A program made the position numbers and the translations under genes. A DNA stretch of 64,000 nucleotides from CAWIKY01 sp963836905 (GTDB taxonomy: Bacteria > Pseudomonadota > Alphaproteobacteria > Caulobacterales > Hyphomonadaceae): assembly GCA_963836905.1 (NCBI GenBank), contig CAWIKY010000006.1:868001-932000 (forward strand), in the 5' to 3' direction. The notes under the pieces are model-generated. The model did not search any database and was not told where the DNA came from. It saw nothing but the letters and a program-made list of their open reading frames with translations. Of this stretch, positions 26,728 through 35,022 are shown one piece after another. Each line of letters starts with the position of its first letter. The first letter of the stretch is position 1.

Positions 26728-27243
26728 ATGACCTCGACGATTCGCATTCTCGGCATCGATCCCGGCCTTCGCCATACCGGCTGGGGCGTGATCGAGCTGT
26801 CCGATAGCCGCCTTACTCATATTGCTCATGGCGTCATCAAGCCAAAGACCGACGATACACTGGCGGTTCGTCTGGCTGCGATCTTTTCCGGCGTGGCGGG
26901 GCTGGTGATTGAATATGCGCCCGACGCCAGCGGCGTGGAAGAGACACTCGTCAATGCTGGCCCGCGAAGTGCGCTCAAGCTGGGGCAGGCGCGCGGAGCG
27001 GCTATGGCAGCGCTGGCCCGCGGCGGCGTGGATGTGCATGAATTCGCGCCGCGACGGATCAAGAGCGCCGTGGTCGGTTCGGGCGCAGCCGACAAGGACC
27101 AGATTGCTTTCATGGTCGCGCGGTTGCTCCCCCGCGCCGGAACAATGACTTCCGATGCCGCTGATGCCCTGGCCTGCGCCATTTGTACGGCGCACTATCT
27201 TCCGTCAGCTTTACCGCCACGTGCCATGAAAGGCGCAGCATGA
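26728..27243 (+). CDS. ruvC: Holliday junction endonuclease RuvC
   Basis: A 171-residue RNase H-fold resolvase. The four acidic catalytic positions are present: LGIDPGLRHTGWG (Asp11), VIEYAPDASGVEE (Glu), and the C-terminal SDAADALACA (two Asp). It cuts Holliday junctions moved by RuvAB. ATG 26728 starts the conserved N-terminus; an earlier start at 26659 would add a poorly fitting leader. Its TGA stop overlaps the ruvA ATG (ATGA at 27240). Confidence 0.97.
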   Translation: MTSTIRILGIDPGLRHTGWGVIELSDSRLTHIAHGVIKPKTDDTLAVRLAAIFSGVAGLVIEYAPDASGVEETLVNAGPRSALKLGQARGAAMAALARGGVDVHEFAPRRIKSAVVGSGAADKDQIAFMVARLLPRAGTMTSDAADALACAICTAHYLPSALPPRAMKGAA

Positions 27244-27861
27244 TTGTCGGTTGGCTGAAAGGACGCGTGATCAGCGTCGGGGCCGATAGCGCGCTCATCG
27301 ACGTTCGCGATGTGGGCTATGTGGTACAGGCCGGTACGCGGCTTCTCTCCACGCTCCGCCCGAGCGAGACTGCCGAAATCCATATCGAGACCAAGGTCAC
27401 GGACAGTTCCATCGTTCTGTACGGGTTCGAGAGTGATGAGGCGCGCGCCTGGTTCGTCCGCTTGCAGGATGTGCCGAGCGTGGGCGGAAAGGCGGCGATG
27501 GCCGTGTTGGACGTGCTGTCTCCTGCAGAACTGATGGATGCGATTGCTCTGTCCGATGCGGTGCCGGTGACACGGGCAAAGGGTATTGGAAAGAAACTGG
27601 CAGAACGGATCGTCGGAGAGCTTTCCGGCAAGGCCCCGCCAATGGGCAGGTTCGGTGCCTTGCCTGTTGCCGGATCGGCTACGTACCGAAGCCTCAGTTT
27701 CCCCAGCAACAGGCGCGCGCAAGGAAGCGGTCTCCGCTCTGGTCAATCTGGGGTATGGGCAAAGCGAGGCGGCACGCGCCGTAGCAGCCGCCGCGCAGAA
27801 ATCAGATGCCGATGATGTGTCGCTGCTTATTCGCGCCGGACTGAAAGAGCTGTCATCATGA
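27240..27861 (+). pseudogene. ruvA: RuvA Holliday junction branch migration subunit, frameshifted near 27684
   Basis: RuvA binds the four-way junction and loads RuvB. Domain I (MIVGWLKGRVISVGADSALI) and domain II with two helix-hairpin-helix motifs (PSVGGKAAMAVLD, AKGIGKKLAERIVGELSG) are in one frame. After codon 148 (SAT) the frame is lost. Domain III (ARKEAVSALVNLGYGQSEA ... SLLIRAGLKELSS) continues in the +1 frame and its TGA overlaps the ruvB ATG as ATGA. Removing the extra T in ACGTACC restores a 206-residue protein. As read, translation would run to 27815 and lose domain III, which contacts RuvB. A sequence error is at least as likely as a real mutation. Confidence 0.9.
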
Positions 27862-28883
27862 GCCGGGACGGCGAGGTGACGGATCCGAACCGCCAGGCGG
27901 GCGAGGCGCTGGACCGTGCTTTGAGGCCACAAAGCTTTGCCGATTATATCGGCCAATCGACGGCCAAGGCCAACCTGACGGTCTACGTCGAGGCGGCGCG
28001 AAGCCGGGGCGAGGCACTCGATCATGTCTTGCTGTCAGGGCCTCCGGGGCTGGGCAAGACAACTTTGGCGCAGATACTGGCGCGGGAAATGGGGGTGGGT
28101 CTTCGCACCACGTCCGGCCCTGTCATCGCCAAGGCGGGCGATCTGGCGGCTATCCTGACCAATCTCGAAGCCAATGACGTGCTGTTCATCGACGAGATCC
28201 ACCGGCTTCCGGCTGCGGTAGAGGAGATCCTCTATCCGGCCATGGAAGACTACGCCCTGGACATCGTGATCGGCGAGGGGCCCGCAGCGCGCTCGGTGCG
28301 GCTCGATCTGGCACCCTTCACGCTTGTCGGGGCTACGACCCGCGCCGGTCTGCTGGCAACTCCATTGCGCGACCGGTTCGGCATTCCGGTCCGGCTGGAA
28401 TTTTATACGCCCGACGAGCTTTCCGTGATCGTGCGTGCGGCAGCGCGAAAGCTGGGCGCTGACATCACGTCGGCCGGCGCGGTGGAAATCGCCAGCCGCG
28501 CGCGCGGCACCCCGCGTATTGCACTCCGTTTGCTGCGCCGGGTGCGCGACTTTGCAGACGCTGCAGGCCAACCCATAGACGCGGATGCAGCGCAAGGCGG
28601 CCTCGCGCGTCTGGAAATCGACGAAGACGGGCTGGATGCGCTCGACCGCGCCTATCTTGACGCCCTTGTGCGGACCTATTCCGGCGGTCCCGTGGGCGCC
28701 GAAACGCTTGCCGCTGCATTATCCGAAGCGCGCGATACGGTGGAAGATGTGATCGAGCCCTACCTCATGCAGAAGGGCTATGTTGCGCGCACCCCGCGCG
28801 GCCGGGTTGCGGCTCCGCTTGCCTACGAGCGACTGGGTCTGCCACGACCGGCTTCGCCGCAGCAGACCGCGCTGTTTGATTAG
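27858..28883 (+). CDS. ruvB: Holliday junction helicase RuvB
   Basis: A 341-residue AAA+ motor. Visible are LRPQSFADYIGQ, Walker A GPPGLGKTTLAQ, Walker B VLFIDEIHRL, sensor I VGATTRAGLLATPLRDRFG with the arginine finger, RARGTPRIALRLLRRVRDFA and the winged-helix end PYLMQKGYVARTPRGRVA. ruvC, ruvA and ruvB form one operon with ATGA overlaps at both joints. Confidence 0.98.
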   Translation: MSRDGEVTDPNRQAGEALDRALRPQSFADYIGQSTAKANLTVYVEAARSRGEALDHVLLSGPPGLGKTTLAQILAREMGVGLRTTSGPVIAKAGDLAAILTNLEANDVLFIDEIHRLPAAVEEILYPAMEDYALDIVIGEGPAARSVRLDLAPFTLVGATTRAGLLATPLRDRFGIPVRLEFYTPDELSVIVRAAARKLGADITSAGAVEIASRARGTPRIALRLLRRVRDFADAAGQPIDADAAQGGLARLEIDEDGLDALDRAYLDALVRTYSGGPVGAETLAAALSEARDTVEDVIEPYLMQKGYVARTPRGRVAAPLAYERLGLPRPASPQQTALFD

Positions 28884-28908
28884 CACTAAAGCAAAAGAGT
28901 TCCGTGAC

Positions 28909-29172
28909 GAACGAACAGGCGTTCTCCTCCGTCACCGTTGATAGTATCTCGTTCCTGAGCTTGCCGTCGGGAGCGGAAATCCTGGGGGGGGCCGGCAACT
29001 GGCAATGCCTCGCGGGATGTGAAAGCGACCGAAGCCGTCGAGGCTACCGAACCCGGCAGTTTGCATATCCCGCCCGCCTTCATGCAAGACATGGGCGCGA
29101 TCGCCATACCTATCATTACATGACCGACTACGCCCTAGGCTAAGGTCTGGCGCGGCGCGACGTCATCCGCCG
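28909..29172 (+). pseudogene. relic of the 3' end of an RTX gene (plus DCC gene tail)
   Basis: This stretch aligns by eye with 11096-11350. It begins CAGGCGTTCTCCTCCGTCAC, identical to the RTX gene, and reads QAFSSVTVDSISFLSLP against QAFSSVTVNDIVITNLP. At a run of eight G (28984-28991) the frame shifts; the next frame reads LHIPPAFMQDMGAIAIPIIT, the same length as the RTX segment LHAAPVFTNEQGDIEISHLD. A second shift restores TDYALG-stop. The match runs on past the stop into CATCCGCCG, the last codons of the convergent DCC gene. So a copy of the RTX/DCC junction once stood here and has decayed. Confidence 0.75.
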
Positions 29173-29173
29173 C

Positions 29174-30298
29174 TCAGTTTGCGAGCCGTCCGACGCATTT
29201 TCCCACATCCATCAACGCATGTTCGCCAATGCAGAAGGGTCGCTCGTAAACCTTGTAGGTGGCGCTTACGCACTGCATCAGCTGAAGTTGCGACATGTTC
29301 AGGCACTCGCTGACAATGGGGTCGTTGAGGGCGTTATCGACATCTACATTGACGCTCGAGGTCTCACCCAGGATCCGGTAGGCAGCCAGCGTAGCGATCC
29401 GGTTTGCAGTCCCTTCGCTGACAGGGCGGACACTGAAGTTCCGGCCGATGCGCGAAAGGCCGGTTTCAGGAAATGCGACACTGCCGCTGACGCTGGAAAA
29501 GCTGTCCCAGAGAGACGGTGCTCCGGCCTCTCCCGCACGTCTCACTGCATCATCGCCTGATCGGCTTTCAAAAAGCGCACGAACCGAAGCGAGAGCAGGG
29601 CGGCCCTGGACAGCGTCCATCTTCATGCCCTGCGCCATATTGCGTGTCGTCTTGTTGATCGTTTCCTTGGCCCAGGCCAATCCCTGAAGGGAATAGGCCT
29701 GTTCCTTGATCTTTTCACCGGCTGCGTTGAGACGGCGCGCGTCGGCCTGCGCGGCACTTATGGCAAGATCAAGTGCTTCCTGCGCGCCATCGAGCTGGCG
29801 GACATAACCACGATCATTGCGCATTCCGAGCAGCATTCGCTCACGACCATAGAAGTCATCGACCTTGCGGACCTCTGCTGCAAATGTCGGCGACTGGGCC
29901 GCAATCAACGCGGCATAGGCGATCCAGCCTTCCGAGAGCTTCTGGTGGTTGTGCGTGCCAAGGGCGCGCAATGCCTCGTCGATTTCCGCCTCGGAATTCA
30001 GCGAGCGCGAATAGCGCGTCACGTCCGACTGGAACGATCCATAAGTGCTGGCTGCCTGGGTCAGTCTGTCACCGGCATAGGTTGTGTCGAGTGGCGCGGC
30101 CACCGGGGCGATCTCTCCGGTAACCGTTTGCATCAGCGCAGGCTTGGGGCTGGGAACCTCCGGCGGCGGACTGTCGTTTATCGTTGGCAGCGGCGGGTCT
30201 GCTTCGGCGGTTTGTGCTAGACCAACGGCAAGGGGGCTGCTGAAGCAGGCAAGAATCAATGCAGCCGTCACGCCCTGCCGGAAAAACCTTACCCTCAT
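29174..30298 (-). CDS. secreted protein of unknown function (374 aa)
   Basis: No family is recognised. A signal peptide (TAALILACFSSPLAVGLAQ) is followed by a Pro-rich linker (LPTINDSPPPEVPSPKP), then a long, largely helical body, with a coiled stretch near AAQADARRLNAAGEKIKE. The C-terminus holds four cysteines (SECLNMSQLQLMQC, RPFC, GKC) that could form two disulphides. AAGGAG lies 8 bases before the ATG. Probably periplasmic or outer-membrane associated. It is divergent from the sensor kinase at 30393. Confidence 0.8.
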   Translation of the reverse strand: MRVRFFRQGVTAALILACFSSPLAVGLAQTAEADPPLPTINDSPPPEVPSPKPALMQTVTGEIAPVAAPLDTTYAGDRLTQAASTYGSFQSDVTRYSRSLNSEAEIDEALRALGTHNHQKLSEGWIAYAALIAAQSPTFAAEVRKVDDFYGRERMLLGMRNDRGYVRQLDGAQEALDLAISAAQADARRLNAAGEKIKEQAYSLQGLAWAKETINKTTRNMAQGMKMDAVQGRPALASVRALFESRSGDDAVRRAGEAGAPSLWDSFSSVSGSVAFPETGLSRIGRNFSVRPVSEGTANRIATLAAYRILGETSSVNVDVDNALNDPIVSECLNMSQLQLMQCVSATYKVYERPFCIGEHALMDVGKCVGRLAN

Positions 30299-30326
30299 TC
30301 GCGACTCTCCTTAGGATACCCGTATT

Positions 30327-30345
30327 TACAGCGTAACTGTATAAT
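30327..30345. promoter_or_regulatory. candidate -10 box overlapping a short inverted repeat
   Basis: The gap between the divergent genes at 30298 and 30393 holds a perfect TATAAT (30340-30345) reading toward the kinase. Directly before it lies the inverted repeat TACAG-N5-CTGTA (30327-30341). No good -35 is seen at 16-18 bases. The repeat could be an operator or chance. Confidence 0.35.
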
Positions 30346-30392
30346 CAAACGTGTTATGAAATCTGAACCCAGAGCAGCGCCGGGACTTTTCC

Positions 30393-32118
30393 TTGACCGA
30401 TAGCCTAACAACATTCTCCGCAACTAACGAGCGGAAACACCAGTCTGCCCGCAGGGCGACGCCGCGCAGGCTGGCCTCCGGAAACGAACCGGTCGACCAT
30501 CATCGCGAAGCCAATGCCGGGTTGGTCTTTACGGCAGCTTTCTGGATCGGTCTGGTCATAGCCACCGGAACGGCTCTCTATCTGTTGCAGGGTCTGACCG
30601 TCCGCCCGGCAGGCTTTCTGGCATGCGCCGTTCTTCCTGCGCTTTTGACCCTTACCGGACCGCTGCTGCAGACCGGCAAGTCGTCCGCCGTCTTCGAGGT
30701 CTTCGCCTGGCTGTCGCTCGCGGTTGGTGCGGTGCTCATCTCGGGAGGGGCTGCATCGCCGCTTACGGTCCTGTTTGCCATTCCGCCGTTGCATGCGCTC
30801 GTCGTAGGAGAGCGCAGGCTTGCCGTTGAGGCGGCAATCTTTGCGGCGCTTGGGTTTGTCGGCTCCGTTGCGATGGGCGCTTTGTCGCCTCTGCCCGTTC
30901 TCCTGCCGGGCGAGACCGTGCTCGCAGGATTGCTCGCGCTTTGCGGCGTGTTGCAGATCGGCCTGATGATCGCGGTCGCCGTGGCCAGAATGATCTCCGT
31001 CGAACGGCGCGCAGAGCAGCGCTGGGCGGCGCTTCCAGTCGTTGGAATACAGGCCGGGCCCGACGGACGGATACGTTCCATCACCGGCGATGTACGAAGG
31101 GTGCTTGGTTGCGGCCCCGAACATTTCGCCGGCGTACCGCTCTCGACGCTCGTGCCGGGCGGCATGGCGGCTTTGGATGATCTTGACCGTCCGCTGACCT
31201 TTCCGGCCCCGTGGGACGTGACGCGCTCATTCGAAGCGCGCCATTCCAGAAATGCCGAGGGCTATACGCTGGTTCTTCTCGAGATCCCTGCAGCGAGGGC
31301 ACGTCTCAAAACAGCAGTACCGGAAGCCAACACAGCCACCGTTCATGCCAACGACGATGCCGATACGCTGCGCAGCGATCTGGCAGCCAAGACGGAAGCC
31401 CTCACAGGCCAGTCGAACATGGTGGCCGCATTGGGCCATGAGATGAAGAACATGGTGAACCCGGTCAGCGGGTATGCCGAACTGATCGCGTCCGGCACCT
31501 CCGGGGAGATTGCGCCCGCCTATCAGGGCTTTGCGCGGTCCATCAAGCAGAGCGCCGAACACCTCGCGCTTCTGATCGACGATCTGATGACGGCAGCGCG
31601 CGGCCGGTCCGGCAACATGCTGCTTGAGAGCGAGCCGCTCGATCTCGGCGATGAAGCCGAAGACGCCGTTTCCCTGATGAAGGCACAGGCGCGCGAGGCG
31701 AATGTGCGGCTGGAACTCGATCTTGGCGATGCCGCGATCACCGTGCGCGGCGATCGCAAGGCGCTTCGTCAGGTGCTGGTCAATCTTATTTCGAACGCGC
31801 TGAAATACTCCGCCGAAGAGGGCGTGGTGACTGTGCAGGTTCGCTCCGGTGGCCAGCATGCGACGCTTTCGGTGATCGACACAGGCGAGGGACCTGTCGG
31901 CTGAGGATCTGGCCCGCGTGGGCGAACCTTTCGTGCAGGGCGCGAACGCAAAAGGCCGTCCCGGAACCGGGCTCGGGCTTTATGTCGTTCGGATGCTGAG
32001 CGAACTGCAAGGCGGCCGGTTCGAATTGCAGAGCCATCCATCCAGAGGCACCCGCGCCTCCATGCATTTGCCTCTAGCGGACGACACGGCACCGGTGCAA
32101 TCCAAACTGGATTTGTAG
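30393..32118 (+). pseudogene. membrane sensor histidine kinase, frameshifted near 31890
   Basis: A membrane-bound kinase. The N-terminal part (residues about 45-210) has several hydrophobic helices, then a degenerate PAS-like region, then HisKA with ALGHEMKNMVNPVSGYAELI and HATPase with NLISNALKYSAEEG and VIDTGEG. The frame then hits TGA at 31902. The missing end (DLSAEDLARVGEPFVQG ... GTGLGLYVVRMLSEL) lies in the next frame to 32118. Removing one G of GAGGGACC (31889-31891) restores it. Without the end the ATP lid and G2 box are lost, so the product as read would be inactive. The start is a TTG with GGGA upstream, hence uncertain. No response regulator is adjacent. Confidence 0.85.
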
Positions 32119-32185
32119 AAGCGCACGCGGATTTACACTTGGAATTGAGAGTTCCAGGTTAGGTTAGGTTCCAGTTACTGTCCTG

Positions 32186-33106
32186 TCACCCCGCGTCGGC
32201 GTTTGCCTCGACCATGCTGTACTTGCCGGCGACGTCCGGTGTGCCCTCGACCGCGACTGCGCCGGATTTCACGAGGTGGATCATGTGGCCCAGTACCGAA
32301 TGGCAGGCAGCAGGGTGCAGTTTGGAATCGACGTCGGCATAGATCGTCTTCACCATTTGCGGGATTGACCTGTCTCCGGCTTTGAGGCGCTCGATGATGG
32401 CGGCTTCGCGTTTGTGGCGGTGATCGATATAGGACTGCACGAAGGCAGACGGCGCGGCCTCGATCGGTGGTCCGTGCGTCGGATAGATCGTCTTGAAGTC
32501 GAGGTCGCGGATTTTCGCGAGGCTTTCCAGATAATCGCCCATGTCGCCGTCGGGCGGGGAGATGACGGTGGTTGACCAGCCCATGATGTGGTCGCCGGAG
32601 AACAGCGCGTTTTCCTCATGCAGGGCAAAGCAGAGATGGTTCGAGGTATGGCCGGGCGTTTCGATGGCTTCGACCGTCCAGCCAGGACCGCTCACTGTGA
32701 AGCCGTCACCGATTGTCATATCGGGTTTGAAGGAGAGATCGTCTCCGGCTTCCATGCGGACCTCTGATTCGGTCGGAATGGCCGGGCCTTTTGCATAGAC
32801 CTTGCAGCCTGCCCAGTCGGCCAGCGGGTGGGCCAGAGGCGAATGGTCCATATGGCTGTGGGTAACCAGAACATGGGTGACGCGTTCGCCGTCGAGTTCG
32901 GCCTTCAGCGCATCGAAATGCGCGTTGATCACAGGGCCCGGATCGATCACGGTCACGTCGCCGCGTCCGATGATGTAGACGCCGGTTCCGGTATAGGTGA
33001 ACGGGCCCGGATTGGGCGCAATGACCCGCCGGACAAGCGGGCTCATCACGTCGGCCTTGCCGTAGTCGAACGTCATGTCACGGACAAAAGGAATCTTTGC
33101 CGTCAT
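32186..33106 (-). CDS. MBL-fold metallohydrolase (LACTB2-like)
   Basis: A 306-residue metallo-beta-lactamase-fold hydrolase. The metal site is THSHMDHSPLAHPL with further His in ETPGHTSNHLCF and SGDHIMGW. A C-terminal helical part (HKREAAIIERLKAGDRSI ... VLGHMIHLVKSGAV) matches the winged-helix-like domain of the LACTB2 group. Members cut RNA or thioesters; the substrate here is unknown. The ATG at 33106 has AGAGG about 7 bases upstream. Confidence 0.88.
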   Translation of the reverse strand: MTAKIPFVRDMTFDYGKADVMSPLVRRVIAPNPGPFTYTGTGVYIIGRGDVTVIDPGPVINAHFDALKAELDGERVTHVLVTHSHMDHSPLAHPLADWAGCKVYAKGPAIPTESEVRMEAGDDLSFKPDMTIGDGFTVSGPGWTVEAIETPGHTSNHLCFALHEENALFSGDHIMGWSTTVISPPDGDMGDYLESLAKIRDLDFKTIYPTHGPPIEAAPSAFVQSYIDHRHKREAAIIERLKAGDRSIPQMVKTIYADVDSKLHPAACHSVLGHMIHLVKSGAVAVEGTPDVAGKYSMVEANADAG

Positions 33107-33141
33107 TTCCACACCTCTGATGTCATGCCGGATCCGCTCGC

Positions 33142-34065
33142 TTATGGCACATAGGCCGCAACGAACGCGCGCGCCATGCGACGCGTGGCTCTCAGTTTCT
33201 CGCCAAGCGACAGTGCCACTGGCGGACCCATATCTGTTTTGTTCGCATCGACGAAGTAGATTTCTCCGCTTCCGGCATCGCGCAACACATCGATGCCGCC
33301 CCAGTCAAGGCCCAGCACCTGCGTGAAGCGTCTGATTTCGTCCATTTCCGCTGCTGTAAAACAACTTGCCGGATCAGCCAGAACGACCTCGCTGTTCTCA
33401 TTGGCAAAGCGACGCGCCTGCTGGCGGCGCTTGCGCAGAACCAGAATGGGTTTGCCCGCCACACAGGTGCAGCGCAGATCCTCAACCATGCCGCCGTCAA
33501 TCGTGTTGTCCACAACGCGCTGATAGGTCTTGTCCGCAAGCGGTTCGCGCGGACCTTCGACGATACGACCGTCATGCGCGCCGTTCAGTTCCGACTTCTC
33601 CACCATCGGCCCGTCATGGGTGCGGGGGTCAACGGCGAGGGCTCTGCCCGTTGCCTGCTGAAAAGCCGCCGCGACGGTGCTTTTGGAGATGTCTCGGCAC
33701 TTGAAATTCAGCAGATTCTTGTGGGCCAGTTCAGATGGGATGGCCGGTTCGCAAAGCGTCGCGTCGTTGAAGTGAAAGATGATGTCGGCGCGCTCGGGAT
33801 CTTTTTCGATGATCGCGCCGGCTGCGTGCAGCACCGGCCAGACAAAATACCAGGGGCGGGGCGCATCCGGCAGAAAGGCGATGCGTGGTCTGCGGTGCCC
33901 GGTGACGCGCCGCCATAACCGCCAGCCCTGCGCCAGTGAGTAAAAGCTCATCCATGTCAGGACATCGTTGACGAGCGCGCCATTGAGCGGAAGCTGGTGC
34001 CCTGTCTTCTTTACGAGCACGGTGCCGTCGCTGAATTCGAAGTCAGAGAGCCAGAACTTGGTCAT
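33142..34065 (-). CDS. ATP-grasp-like protein of unknown substrate
   Basis: A 307-residue cytosolic protein. The C-terminal half resembles an ATP-grasp fold: GLDWGGIDVLRDAGSGEIYF then VDANKTDMGPP, where the acidic and Asn residues would bind Mg-ATP. The N-terminal half (MTKFWLSDFEFSDGTVLVKK) is not recognised. An in-frame TTG start lies 17 codons upstream; ATG 34065 is preferred. It follows the MBL gene's start by 36 bases on the same strand and may be co-transcribed with it. Confidence in the fold is moderate, and in function low. Confidence 0.65.
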   Translation of the reverse strand: MTKFWLSDFEFSDGTVLVKKTGHQLPLNGALVNDVLTWMSFYSLAQGWRLWRRVTGHRRPRIAFLPDAPRPWYFVWPVLHAAGAIIEKDPERADIIFHFNDATLCEPAIPSELAHKNLLNFKCRDISKSTVAAAFQQATGRALAVDPRTHDGPMVEKSELNGAHDGRIVEGPREPLADKTYQRVVDNTIDGGMVEDLRCTCVAGKPILVLRKRRQQARRFANENSEVVLADPASCFTAAEMDEIRRFTQVLGLDWGGIDVLRDAGSGEIYFVDANKTDMGPPVALSLGEKLRATRRMARAFVAAYVP

Positions 34066-34250
34066 TTCGGCAGGGTCCAATCCGGTCCGCAAGATCAGGG
34101 CGTGCGATAGCGCCAATGGTACTCATACACAATACAGGGCGCAAACAGCATGACGCTTGCATGACGCCACTTCAAACAAGCGTTACCGGTCGAAGCTTTG
34201 CTGCGAACCGGCGCTTTGGTCGGTTTCTAGAGCCATATCGGGACAGAGTC
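34066..34250. other. non-coding gap, nothing recognised
   Basis: Together with 34416-34440 this makes the longest gap between confident genes (34066-34440). Apart from the weak small frame at 34251 I see no RNA, repeat or terminator in it. It must hold the promoter of the ATP-grasp-like gene on the minus strand. Confidence 0.5.
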
Positions 34251-34415
34251 ATGCGCGACAAACATGTTCATCTTGTGATGCTGGCAGGGTGGCGCGGGAT
34301 CAGAACCGGTCTGGCAGCTATTCTGGCGCTCGTCGTGCTGCAGAATCTCGCATCCGGCCCTGTGCTTCCGGTCATCACATCCCCGGTGGTTGTGATCTCC
34401 GTTCCTGCTGCGTGA
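34251..34415 (+). CDS. possible small single-pass membrane protein (54 aa)
   Basis: A short frame starting MRDKHVHLVMLAGWRG with a hydrophobic stretch GLAAILALVVLQNLA and a Val/Pro-rich end. GGGAC lies 8 bases upstream of the ATG, a weak ribosome site. It is the only plausible coding element in the gap between the ATP-grasp-like gene and the phosphatase gene. It could be non-coding. Confidence 0.35.
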   Translation: MRDKHVHLVMLAGWRGIRTGLAAILALVVLQNLASGPVLPVITSPVVVISVPAA

Positions 34416-34440
34416 ACACGGCGAGAGCAGAAGCCGCGCC

Positions 34441-34872
34441 TCAGTCCGCGCGCAGCGAATCAAACGTCGAGGCGTAGCGTGTGAGATCATATCCGGCACC
34501 TGATGCACCATCGATGATGTCTTTCGTCGTGCGGGCATTGGTCTGCGCCTGCGAGAACCCCCACAGCGTCACAGAGCGCGTGCCGGAGCGGCAATAGGCC
34601 AGCGTCTTGCCTTCGGCTGCACTGATCGCATTCGCCATCGCTGACACATCGTCTGGTCGCGGCATGCCGGAGATCGGCACCTCGTAGAATGCCAGACCCA
34701 ATGCCTCTGCTTTCGCGCGAATATCGCCCGCGGTTGGCTGGTTGCGCTCTTCGCTATCGGGCCGGTTGACGATGATGGCGGTGAAGCCGTCATTTGCGGC
34801 CTTTTCGACATCCTCTACCGAGATTTGCGGTGACACATAAAAGTCGTCGCTTACCTGCCTGAAATCGGTCAT
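34441..34872 (-). CDS. TIGR01244 / DUF442 family phosphatase-like protein
   Basis: A 143-residue protein with a tyrosine-phosphatase-like fold. The phosphate loop is YCRSGTRSVTLW (CxxGxRS type), and FRQVSDDFYVSPQIS at the start is typical of the family often called beta-lactamase-hydrolase-like or sulphur transferase. In other bacteria it is linked to sulphide or biofilm control, which is not shown here. GAGG lies about 10 bases before ATG 34872; the frame extends further upstream without support. Confidence 0.87.
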   Translation of the reverse strand: MTDFRQVSDDFYVSPQISVEDVEKAANDGFTAIIVNRPDSEERNQPTAGDIRAKAEALGLAFYEVPISGMPRPDDVSAMANAISAAEGKTLAYCRSGTRSVTLWGFSQAQTNARTTKDIIDGASGAGYDLTRYASTFDSLRAD

Positions 34873-35022
34873 GATTATCGCTACCTCGTTGATTAAGTGC
34901 GTGCCGGTCTTGAACTTTACCGTAAACCTGTTCATTGAGCCGGTACAGCAGGCAAGCATATTCCGGACTGACGCGGGGTGGGGCAAGGTCTTTCAGAAAT
35001 TCGGGGTAAGTGAGGGAAGTTC

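Noticed and set aside
27670..27700. Programmed ribosomal frameshift in ruvA
   Set aside because: No slippery heptamer, stimulatory Shine-Dalgarno or clear downstream pseudoknot is seen, and ruvA is not known to be recoded.
32150..32180. Short repeat of AGGTT units after the sensor kinase
   Set aside because: Only two to three copies of 5-6 bases; not a meaningful repeat or telomere-like array.
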